From Candidatus Omnitrophota bacterium (lineage in GTDB: Bacteria; Omnitrophota; Gorgyraeia; Gygaellales; Profunditerraquicolaceae), in assembly GCA_016867095.1 (NCBI GenBank), contig VGKK01000029.1, positions 1 to 11,474 of the forward strand: a DNA stretch of 11,474 nt, in the 5' to 3' direction. Positions 1-5,974 of the stretch are shown here, in pieces. Every line of letters begins with the position of its first letter. Positions within the stretch are counted from its first letter, which is position 1. Position numbers and translations under genes: made by a program. Below the pieces are notes generated by a model that was not told the origin of the DNA, ran no database searches, and worked only from the letters and a program-made list of their open reading frames with translations.

Positions 1-82
1 ATTTTGGGCTGCGACTGCGTCACTCGTCCTTGCCGTAGCGCTGCGACTACGGCCGCGTCCTCGTTCCTTGTCTCGCTCCAAA
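1..82. repeat. Dispersed hairpin-type repeat element, copy 1 (may run past the left edge)
   Basis: This GC-rich non-coding stretch is bounded by ATTTTGG at 1-7 and its complement CCAAAAT at 78-84. It has a perfect 7-bp central hairpin (GCCGTAG at 32-38, CTACGGC at 47-53, 8-nt loop). It also holds an internal direct repeat: 8-31 and 40-69 both begin GCTGCGACT and end in a CTCG-TCCTT-like stretch, the second with a 6-nt insertion. It shares TTGCCGT, then CTACGG-N5-TCCTCGTTC, then AAAATT with the element at 10039-10230, in the same order and orientation. No open reading frame fits it. It is probably a member of a dispersed non-coding repeat family; its mobility and function are unknown. The left boundary cannot be seen. 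Confidence 0.6.
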
Positions 83-97
83 ATTGGCTCAGCCAAT
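83..97 (-). terminator. Small hairpin downstream of tsaB, weak terminator candidate
   Basis: ATTGGC at 83-88 pairs perfectly with GCCAAT at 92-97 around a 3-nt loop. On the minus strand the stem is followed by only three further T residues before GGAG, so it is a poor intrinsic terminator. It may equally be part of the adjacent repeat element. The word CTGAGCCA occurs both here and about 30 bp closer to tsaB on the minus strand. No other candidate for ending the transcript is visible after tsaB. Confidence 0.25.
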
Positions 98-158
98 GTA
101 TTCATTATTTATCGGTGGCTCAGTAAGTTAAATCATTGGAATTCCTAATTTTATTTTT

Positions 159-190
159 ACTTAAAACTTACAACTTATGACTTAGGACTT
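159..190. repeat. Heptanucleotide direct repeat running into the tsaB stop codon
   Basis: ACTT recurs at 159, 166, 173, 180 and 187, an exact 7-nt period over 32 nt. In the coding sense it reads AAGTNNT about 4.5 times, with variable positions 5 and 6. It covers the tsaB stop codon (175-177) and the last few codons, so the TsaB tail Ser-Pro-Lys-Ser is largely encoded by the repeat. Unlike the tracts at 2232 and 7501, no inverted arm is seen. Confidence 0.75.
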
Positions 191-834
191 TTTTTAATCT
201 GGCATTCCTTGGGATAAAGGTAAATCGGCTGCGCGCTAAAGGCGCGCTTAAACTTTTTTTCTTTAATTCTCTCCAGGGCCAAACTGATGATGTGGCGCGC
301 CTTGGGATACCAGCTGTCCTTGTCTAAAATCCTGGCGCCCTCTATCTTTGCCGCGGCATCCCCTAATAATACGGCATGAGCGGGAATTTTTTTCAGGAGT
401 TCAGCCTCCTGCAAAAGCATATAGGGGGCTGTCCTTTTCAGGGCGCCGTTTTTAAACTGGTAAATACTGCAGTAAATCAGGTTTCTTTTAGCGTCTATGG
501 CCGGTACCACTGCTCCGCCTATTCCGGAGGCATTACAGGCTAATATATCCAGCGTGGATATCCCCACTATGGGTTTTTTCAACGCCCAGCTCAAGCCCTT
601 TATGGTGCTCAGGCCCACCCTTATGCCGGTGAACGAACCCGGGCCTAAACCACAGGCAAAATAATCAATATCGCCGAGCTGCCAACCCAGGGCCTCCAGC
701 GCCCGCTTTATAGTCGACACAAGGAGCGCCGAATGCTTGATGCCTAAGTCCATATTGTATTCGTATATCCTGGCATCATCACAAATGCCCAGGCATAAAA
801 ACCTGGTGGTAGTATCAATGCCTAATATTTTCAT
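175..834 (-). CDS. tsaB: TsaB, tRNA t6A37 threonylcarbamoyltransferase complex scaffold subunit
   Basis: TsaB (YeaZ) is the inactive ASKHA-fold paralogue of TsaD. With TsaD and TsaE it transfers threonylcarbamoyl to A37 of ANN-decoding tRNAs in the cytoplasm. The 219-residue protein shows the family's LGIDTT start (residues 4-9), a His-Ser at 34-35, and the diagnostic GPGSFTGIRVG at 64-74, followed by STIKGLSWAL. Length is normal. Its ATG overlaps the tsaE stop as ATGA (831-834), so translation is probably coupled. AAGG sits directly before the start, with a second purine-rich AGAAGG about 10 nt upstream. The extreme C-terminus is encoded by the 7-nt repeat at 159-190 and is probably not functional. 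tsaD and rimI, the usual next genes in Firmicutes, are not seen downstream within this window. Confidence 0.94.
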   Translation of the reverse strand: MKILGIDTTTRFLCLGICDDARIYEYNMDLGIKHSALLVSTIKRALEALGWQLGDIDYFACGLGPGSFTGIRVGLSTIKGLSWALKKPIVGISTLDILACNASGIGGAVVPAIDAKRNLIYCSIYQFKNGALKRTAPYMLLQEAELLKKIPAHAVLLGDAAAKIEGARILDKDSWYPKARHIISLALERIKEKKFKRAFSAQPIYLYPKECQIKKSPKS

Positions 835-1301
835 CCTTGTATTTCCTTCTGGATTGCATTAGATAATCCTCTATAATGCCTGCCATGAGGGATAATCTTT
901 ATCCGGCGCTCTCTTTGCCCCTTAATCTTCAGGGTTATTCCTAAGTATTCATCGGGTAAAAAACCTCCCAACTTATCCGCCCATTCAATTACCGTTGCCG
1001 CCTCATCATAAAGATACTCCTGGTAGCCTAAGGTAAGGATATCCTTCGGAGTTTTTAAGCGGTAAAGATCAAGGTGATGCAAGGTTAATTTACGCCCGGG
1101 ATATTGGCGAATCAAGACAAACGAAGGGCTGATTACCGCGGCCTTTTTTATCCCCAGCCCGGAAGCAATGCCTTTGGTGAAAACGGTTTTTCCCGAACCG
1201 AATTCTCCGAACAAACAGATAATATCGCCCTTTTGCAGTTTTTTTGCGATACGCCGGCCTATTTTTAAGGTATCATTTACCGAATGAGAAATTATTTCCA
1301 T
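831..1301 (-). CDS. tsaE: TsaE, ATPase of the t6A37 tRNA-modification complex
   Basis: TsaE (YjeE/YdiB) is a small P-loop ATPase that binds TsaB-TsaD and drives turnover of t6A synthesis. The 156-residue protein has a perfect Walker A, GEFGSGKT (32-39), then SPSF (58-61), HLDLYR (76-81) and EWAD (106-109), the last being the family's conserved Glu-Trp motif. Length is typical. The start lies 2 nt after the thiL stop and its end overlaps tsaB by 4 bp, so thiL-tsaE-tsaB form one translational unit. No strong Shine-Dalgarno is visible, which suggests re-initiation after thiL. Adjacency to tsaB supports the assignment over other small P-loop proteins. Confidence 0.95.
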   Translation of the reverse strand: MEIISHSVNDTLKIGRRIAKKLQKGDIICLFGEFGSGKTVFTKGIASGLGIKKAAVISPSFVLIRQYPGRKLTLHHLDLYRLKTPKDILTLGYQEYLYDEAATVIEWADKLGGFLPDEYLGITLKIKGQRERRIKIIPHGRHYRGLSNAIQKEIQG

Positions 1302-1303
1302 AT

Positions 1304-2203
1304 TTAAAAGTGCCTAAAACCGCGAGGCTGAATAACTTTTTCCCTGCCCCTGTTATCAATTATTCTTAATCTGTCGGCCTGGCGCGTAATCTCTCCGATA
1401 GGTTTAAAATTAGGCGTTTTTGCGGCGATTAATCTTTTTGCCTGCTTGGGCGCCAGAGTAAAAAGCAATTCAAAATCCTCGCCCATATAAAGCGCCTCGC
1501 CTAAATTACGCGCCTCGGCGCTTAAGGGAATTAAATCTTCGTAGAGCGCGGCGCCGACGCGGCTTTCTTCCAGGATGTGCCCCAGGTCCTGCAGCAGCCC
1601 GTCAGAGATATCTATCATAGCGTTAACCTTAAAATTTTTTACCAAAAAGCGCGCTTCTTTCACGCGGGGGATAAAACTAAGGTGCCGGCCGCGGATTGAA
1701 CCGCCCAGCTTGCCGCTGACAAAAATAATATCCCCCTTTTTTGCCCCGCTTCTTAAAACTAAAAGTTTTTTCTCTACTTTACCCAGCATACTCACGTCAA
1801 TCGTCAGGCGCCCTGCCCGGCTCAGGTCTCCTCCGGCTATATTTACCTTATAACGCCCGGCCAAATCACGCATTCCCTTAAAAAGTTTATCTGCAAACGT
1901 AAGCGAAGTTTTCCTAGGTAGGCCTAAGGCCACCAGGCAATAACGCGGCAGCCCGGCGCAGGCGGCAATATCGCTTAAAGATACGGCAATGGCCTTTCTG
2001 CCGACAAGATAAGGGTTATCCCGCCGAGTAAAATCCATGCCCTCTATTAACATATCGCAGGTAAAAAGCAGGTAACTGTCCTTATTGAATTTGATCACCG
2101 CGCAGTCATCGCCTGTGCCCTTCTTTACCGAAGAATCCAGCTTAACGGATTTCTTAAACCTGTTTATCAAACCGAATTCGCCTAATTTAGTTAAGGTAGT
2201 CAT
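1304..2203 (-). CDS. thiL: Thiamine-monophosphate kinase
   Basis: ThiL phosphorylates thiamine monophosphate to thiamine diphosphate with ATP, the last step of the bacterial cofactor pathway. It belongs to the PurM/AIR synthetase-like fold. The 299-residue protein carries the ordered family motifs: GTGDDCAV (29-36), Asp50, AVSLSDIAA (73-81), AGGD (123-126), DISDGL (198-203), GEDFELLF (241-248) and a C-terminal GFRHF matching the usual G[WYF]xHF end. It is slightly shorter than Escherichia coli ThiL but has no missing motif. It starts at an ATG with no clear Shine-Dalgarno, just after the 153-bp repeat-filled gap behind mtnA. A TATAAT lies 15 nt before the start, but no -35 box accompanies it. 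The order thiL-tsaE-tsaB matches B. subtilis ydiA-ydiB-ydiC. Confidence 0.95.
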   Translation of the reverse strand: MTTLTKLGEFGLINRFKKSVKLDSSVKKGTGDDCAVIKFNKDSYLLFTCDMLIEGMDFTRRDNPYLVGRKAIAVSLSDIAACAGLPRYCLVALGLPRKTSLTFADKLFKGMRDLAGRYKVNIAGGDLSRAGRLTIDVSMLGKVEKKLLVLRSGAKKGDIIFVSGKLGGSIRGRHLSFIPRVKEARFLVKNFKVNAMIDISDGLLQDLGHILEESRVGAALYEDLIPLSAEARNLGEALYMGEDFELLFTLAPKQAKRLIAAKTPNFKPIGEITRQADRLRIIDNRGREKVIQPRGFRHF

Positions 2204-2231
2204 ATATAATTTCTATAATTATACGAAATCA

Positions 2232-2360
2232 CCAATAACCAATTTCCAATCACCAAATAAATTCCAATATCCAAGCCGCCAATCACCAAACTTTTATGTT
2301 TGGTTATTGGGATTTGGTTATTGATGATTATTTGGTTATTGTAATTTGGTGTTTGGTTAT
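2232..2360. repeat. Heptad-periodic inverted repeat filling the mtnA-thiL gap
   Basis: On the plus strand CCAA recurs at 2232, 2239, 2246, 2253, 2264, 2271, 2279 and 2286. TTGG-type words recur at 2300, 2307, 2314, 2321, 2332, 2339, 2346, 2353 and 2360. Most steps are exactly 7 nt, with a few phase slips. The first half is complementary to the second, so the tract can fold into a long imperfect stem-loop with its tip near 2291-2299. The mtnA stop codon (2357-2359) lies inside the last repeat unit. There is no T-run, so it does not look like an ordinary terminator. Confidence 0.85.
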
Positions 2361-3412
2361 TTAAATGTTGCATCTATCAGTATTTTTTTAATATTCGCCT
2401 TATATGGCGGACGGATAACTCCCTTTTCAGTAATAATCGCCGCGATTAGCTGGCGCGGCGTAACGTCAAAGGCGGGATTAAATACTTTCACCTCTTTGGG
2501 GGCAATAGGCTGCTTAAAGAATAATTCCGTAACCTCCCGCCCATTACGCTGTTCAATAACGATATCTTTGCCCTGCCTGATCCCCGGGTCAAAAGTAGAG
2601 GCCGGCGCAGCGATATAAAAAGGGATTTTGTGATAACGGCTCAATACCGCCAGGCTATAAGTGCCGATTTTATTGGCTGTGTCGCCATTTGCCGCGATAC
2701 GGTCAGCGCCGGCAATTACCTTTTTGATTCTTCCCTGCCGCATCAGGTCCGCGGCCATGCTGTCGCAAATAAGGGTAACATCAATGCCTTTTTTCTGCAG
2801 CTCCCAGCTGGTCAGGCGGGCGCCCTGCAGCATCGGCCGGGTTTCGCAGGCAAATACTTTTATGCGCTTTTTCTGTTCGTGCGCGCGGTAAATTACCCCT
2901 AAAGCCGTGCCATAATCAATAGTTGCCAGAATACCAGCGTTGCAGATAGTCAATATCGTATCATTATTTTTAATCAACTCCGCGCCATAGCGGCCGATAT
3001 TCCTACAGGCCATTCTATCTTCCGCGATGATATTTTGCGCTTCCCGGAAAATAATCTGCTTTATCACCGGTATAGGCTGATTTCTCCGCTGGTAGGCAAC
3101 CCGGCGCATCCTCTCCAGCCCCCAAAAAAGATTCCTTGCCGTGGGCCGGCAGGAACCGATATAGGCGCTGACCTTATCCATTTCCTTTTTAAATTGCGCG
3201 AAATTCTTGGCCCGGGAATTCTTAATGCCAAGATACACCCCTAAGCCCGCGGCCGCGCCCAATGCCGGAGCGCCCCTGACCTTCATCGTCTTTATTGCCT
3301 GCCAGAACGCCTTCGGCTCCTTGATATAAACATATTTCAATTCCCGGGGGAGCCTGGTCTGGTCAATTAATTTTATCTGATTATCCTTCCATTCAATAGT
3401 GCATAAATACAT
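2357..3412 (-). CDS. mtnA: S-methyl-5-thioribose-1-phosphate isomerase
   Basis: MtnA converts methylthioribose-1-phosphate to methylthioribulose-1-phosphate in the methionine salvage pathway; it is related to eIF2B subunits. The 351-residue protein opens with IEW...LIDQTRLP (6-22) and has VRGAPALG (45-52), the active-site segment TICNAGILAT (155-164, Cys157), ACETRP (188-193), and AGADRIAANGDTANKIGTY (234-252, catalytic Asp237). It closes with the APASTFD block (269-275). The length is normal. Start choice is firm: AAGGAG lies 5 nt upstream, just behind the TPR gene. No other methionine-salvage gene is present. Some bacteria use MtnA in related salvage routes, so pathway membership beyond the isomerase step is open. 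A ribose-1,5-bisphosphate isomerase is a less likely alternative, given the MtnA-type N-terminus. Confidence 0.93.
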   Translation of the reverse strand: MYLCTIEWKDNQIKLIDQTRLPRELKYVYIKEPKAFWQAIKTMKVRGAPALGAAAGLGVYLGIKNSRAKNFAQFKKEMDKVSAYIGSCRPTARNLFWGLERMRRVAYQRRNQPIPVIKQIIFREAQNIIAEDRMACRNIGRYGAELIKNNDTILTICNAGILATIDYGTALGVIYRAHEQKKRIKVFACETRPMLQGARLTSWELQKKGIDVTLICDSMAADLMRQGRIKKVIAGADRIAANGDTANKIGTYSLAVLSRYHKIPFYIAAPASTFDPGIRQGKDIVIEQRNGREVTELFFKQPIAPKEVKVFNPAFDVTPRQLIAAIITEKGVIRPPYKANIKKILIDATFK

Positions 3413-3417
3413 AACCG

Positions 3418-3423
3418 CTCCTT
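3418..3423 (-). promoter_or_regulatory. Ribosome binding site of mtnA
   Basis: AAGGAG on the minus strand ends 5 nt before the mtnA ATG and overlaps the TAA stop of the TPR gene. It is the clearest Shine-Dalgarno in the window and fixes the mtnA start. Most other genes here have weak sites or appear to rely on re-initiation. Confidence 0.8.
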
Positions 3424-4030
3424 AACTTTTGTTGACTTTAGCTTCTATCGCCTTTATCTGCGCGGATATTTGTCTTCTAATCTCTCTGCAGGCGCCCGGC
3501 TTCAACAGCGCCAGGACTTTTTCGTATGCCGCCTTTGCGCCGGAATAATCGCCCAGGTTCATCAGCGCGTCTGCCAGATTATCATAAGTCACCGGCCGTT
3601 GCGCATCCAGGCTCAAAGCCTTTTTAAAATACTCTATGGCCTCCTTATGCCTGCCGATATTGTTCAATAGCCACCCTTTATTATGATAAACCGTAGCGTA
3701 ATCCGGCTCTACCGCGATTCCCCGGTCAAAATAGCAAAGCGCCTCATCAATGATGCCTAATTCCACCATGCATAATGCCCGGTCATTGTAAGAAGCCCCG
3801 TCGCGGGGATTATATTTTATCGCCGCGTCAAAATATTCTATAGCCGTGGCGAAATTCCCCTTTAACAATTCAAGCTGGCCTTTAAAATAAGCTGTCTCGC
3901 CCTGCCTGCCTTTTGCTTTCGCTTCTTTCAGGCCTTCCCGGGCAATTTTAACCGCCTCTTTCTGCGTCCCGTAAGTGATGGCCTCGTCCAGTCCAAACCT
4001 TAGGGCGCTAAATTCGCTATTTTTGCTCAT
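3422..4030 (-). CDS. Tetratricopeptide-repeat protein of unknown role
   Basis: This 202-residue soluble protein has no signal peptide or membrane segment. About four TPR units with a 34-residue period lie near residues 45-76, 79-110, 113-144 and 147-178. The typical pattern is seen in segments such as AIEYFDAAIKYNP, YNDRALCMVELG, YHNKGWLLNNIGRHKEAIEYFKKAL and YDNLADALMNLGDY. A helical N-terminus and a basic C-terminal helix flank them. TPR arrays bind partner proteins or peptides and have no catalytic role of their own. The ATG overlaps the stop of the DUF362-ferredoxin gene as ATGA (4027-4030), suggesting coupled translation and perhaps a shared complex. That link is inference from gene order. 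No specific function can be assigned. Confidence 0.88.
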   Translation of the reverse strand: MSKNSEFSALRFGLDEAITYGTQKEAVKIAREGLKEAKAKGRQGETAYFKGQLELLKGNFATAIEYFDAAIKYNPRDGASYNDRALCMVELGIIDEALCYFDRGIAVEPDYATVYHNKGWLLNNIGRHKEAIEYFKKALSLDAQRPVTYDNLADALMNLGDYSGAKAAYEKVLALLKPGACREIRRQISAQIKAIEAKVNKS

Positions 4031-5145
4031 AGCCCGATTAATTTAGCCATCACGCTCTTCCTTACTTTAATCGCCGATGCCGGGCAGGCCTCCTGACAGC
4101 AAAAACAAGAAATGCATTTTTTGTAATCAATCACTACCCGCCCTGACTTAACGCTGATTGCCTTGGTCGGACAGGCCGCCACACAGGCCTGGCAAAAAAT
4201 GCAGTTATGGTAATCTATCTTCGGATAAAAACGGATAAGCTTCTTGGCGATTTCAACAATCGGACGCGGTATATTCCTCTTTATAGACGTGGCGGGCAGC
4301 TTAAAAGGCGCTCCCATTACCTGGCCTAACTCTTCGCCATAAACCTGGATGGCGTTGATATCGGATACGCCCAGGCCTCTTTTTGCCGCTTCTTTAGTGG
4401 TCAGGATATCCTGAGGCAATAAACCCATAATCAAAGCCAGGATGCTGTCTAATGCCACGCAGTCAACTCCGGCAAATACTAATCCCGTATTCCTCAGCCT
4501 GCCCCCGGTTGCCGGGCCGTCGCCCTCCATCGCCACTATGCCGTCAATAACTGTCAGCGCGGGCCTGGCCTGCGCGTAAATATCCACTAAAATCCTGGCG
4601 AATTCTTCGGGGCTGGCGTATCTTTTATGCAGCTCTATTTTATAGGTTCCGGGGACCAGGCCAAAAAGGTTTTTTACGCCGCCGGTCAAAATGGTGAAAT
4701 CGTGCGTCTTAAATTTAGGGACGGAAACCAGGTAATCGCATTCATCCAGCCAGCTGGTTAAAGGGAATTGCCCGCGCCAGCGCCTTTTGTTAAACTCTAC
4801 CAGCTCCACCCCCTCTTCCTCGGCAATCCTTTTCATCCCCGACTGCTCATAAACATCATTTACGTCTTCAATCTGATTGCCCCACACATTGCTGCCGTCG
4901 CCGAGCAATAACTTACAGTTAATTTCCTTTAATACCTTAATCACGACACGCACAACTTCCGGATGCGCGTCTATGCCGAATTCTGGGCCTTTGGCTAATA
5001 AAAGGTTGGGCTTGACTAAGACCTTACTTTGCGGCTTGATGAAAGAAGATATGCCGCCGATTAAATCTATGGCCTTTTTCACCGCGGCAAAGACTAAATC
5101 CGGCTGGTAATCTTTACATTTTACAATGGAAACCTTGGCATTCAT
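4027..5145 (-). CDS. DUF362 protein with C-terminal 2x[4Fe-4S] ferredoxin domain
   Basis: From the chosen start the protein has 372 residues. Residues 1 to about 290 form a DUF362 domain, with VLVKPNLL (42-49), the HPEVV segment (61-65), LGDGS (81-85), SVPKFKTH (141-148) and GGVKNLFGLVPG (155-166). The C-terminus is a ferredoxin module: CIFCQACVAACP (Cys315, 318, 321, 325) and CISCFCCQEACP (Cys344, 347, 350, 354), with an extra Cys349. No signal peptide is seen, so it is probably cytoplasmic. DUF362 has no generally established reaction; an electron-transfer role is inferred from the clusters. A TTG at 5184 would add 13 residues (Arg/Leu-rich), but they come from the hairpin at 5159-5194. The ATG at 5145, preceded by GGAAAAG, is preferred. 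The gene is coupled to the TPR gene by a 4-bp overlap. Confidence 0.9.
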   Translation of the reverse strand: MNAKVSIVKCKDYQPDLVFAAVKKAIDLIGGISSFIKPQSKVLVKPNLLLAKGPEFGIDAHPEVVRVVIKVLKEINCKLLLGDGSNVWGNQIEDVNDVYEQSGMKRIAEEEGVELVEFNKRRWRGQFPLTSWLDECDYLVSVPKFKTHDFTILTGGVKNLFGLVPGTYKIELHKRYASPEEFARILVDIYAQARPALTVIDGIVAMEGDGPATGGRLRNTGLVFAGVDCVALDSILALIMGLLPQDILTTKEAAKRGLGVSDINAIQVYGEELGQVMGAPFKLPATSIKRNIPRPIVEIAKKLIRFYPKIDYHNCIFCQACVAACPTKAISVKSGRVVIDYKKCISCFCCQEACPASAIKVRKSVMAKLIGL

Positions 5146-5158
5146 CTTTTCCAATTTA

Positions 5159-5201
5159 AGACCCGGTCTTGCCAACCGCGTCAAGACCGGGTCTCGGGTC
5201 T
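5159..5201. repeat. Perfect GC-rich hairpin with tandem heptads at the tatD stop
   Basis: A 13-nt arm at 5159-5171 (AGACCCGGTCTTG) is perfectly complementary to 5182-5194, with a 10-nt loop. The heptad CGGGTCT occurs twice in tandem (5188-5194 and 5195-5201), and the second copy enters the tatD stop codon (5201-5203). In the sense direction the hairpin is followed by TTAAATTGG and not a T-run, so intrinsic termination is unlikely. It could protect or process the mRNA between tatD and the DUF362 gene. It shares the build of the AT-rich heptad tracts elsewhere in the window. Confidence 0.85.
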
Positions 5202-5962
5202 TAAAGGTTAAAGAAAGATTTGGCGTTCTGCGTGGTAACCCTGGCTATTTCCTCTACGCCTATCCCTTTTATTTTGGCTACCTCTTCAGCCAGGGTTTTC
5301 ACATACATCGGCTCATTGCGCCTGCCCCGCAATCCCTCCGGAGGCAGAAAAGGCGCGTCTGTCTCTAATAAAAGCTGCTGCAAAGGCGCTGCCTTAACCA
5401 GTCCCCTTAGGCTATCGGCCTGACGGTAAGTAATATTGCAGGTAAAAGAAACTAATAATCCTAATGCCAGGCACTCTTTTAAAAAATGCTCATCCGCGGA
5501 AAAACAATGCACCACTGTCTTCTTAGGCAGCGCCCCTTTTAAAATCTTCAGGGTGTCTTCCTGGGCCTGGCGGCTGTGTATAACCACGGGCTTATCTAAA
5601 TCCCTGGCTAACTCCAGCAGCGAGATGAATAACGACTTTTGGTTTTCCGGATGCGCGTAATTCTTAAAATAATCCAGTCCGATTTCGCCGATAGCCACAA
5701 CTTTCTCTTCTTTGGCTAATGCCTCCAATTCAGCGCGGGGACTGCGCGGATTAAAACTGTCCGCTTCATGGGGATGTATGCCTGCGGTCGCGTAAATAAA
5801 ATCGTATTTCTTGGCTAATGCCACAGACGCCCTTGTCGCCGCCAGGCTTGAACCGATATTAATAAGGTAATTTACGCCTGCGCCCTGCGCGCGCCGGATA
5901 ACCTCGTCCCTGTCTTGATTGAATTCAGGGAAATCCAGATGGCAATGCGTATCGATAAGCAT
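5201..5962 (-). CDS. tatD: TatD-family metal-dependent hydrolase (DNase)
   Basis: TatD proteins are cytoplasmic TIM-barrel metallohydrolases with 3'-5' exonuclease activity on DNA and RNA in studied members. The 253-residue protein shows all expected metal ligands: DTHCHLD (4-10; His6, His8), AIGEIGLDY (90-98; Glu93), VVIHSR (126-131; His129), VVHCFS (150-155; His152) and LLLETDAPFL (197-206; Asp202). RGRRNEP follows near residue 212. Length is normal. It starts 12 nt after metG, a pairing that matches B. subtilis metS-yabD. The Shine-Dalgarno is weak. Its stop codon abuts the heptad hairpin. Several paralogues (TatD, YcfH, YjjV types) share these motifs; the metG context favours the YcfH/YabD type. 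Confidence 0.93.
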   Translation of the reverse strand: MLIDTHCHLDFPEFNQDRDEVIRRAQGAGVNYLINIGSSLAATRASVALAKKYDFIYATAGIHPHEADSFNPRSPRAELEALAKEEKVVAIGEIGLDYFKNYAHPENQKSLFISLLELARDLDKPVVIHSRQAQEDTLKILKGALPKKTVVHCFSADEHFLKECLALGLLVSFTCNITYRQADSLRGLVKAAPLQQLLLETDAPFLPPEGLRGRRNEPMYVKTLAEEVAKIKGIGVEEIARVTTQNAKSFFNL

Positions 5963-5974
5963 ATTCGCCGGCCG

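Noticed and set aside
1575..1853. Plus-strand open frames opposite thiL and other genes as antisense or overlapping genes.
   Set aside because: They mirror codon usage of the strong minus-strand genes and show no recognisable motif or ribosome binding site.
2218..2223. A TATAAT box 15 nt before the thiL ATG, as a promoter for a leaderless thiL mRNA.
   Set aside because: No -35 element lies 16-18 nt upstream, and the surroundings are AT-rich repeat sequence, where TATAAT is expected by chance.
5146..5184. A 13-residue N-terminal extension of the DUF362 protein from TTG 5184.
   Set aside because: The codons come from the hairpin, while the ATG at 5145 has a purine-rich site just upstream and fits the DUF362 N-terminus.
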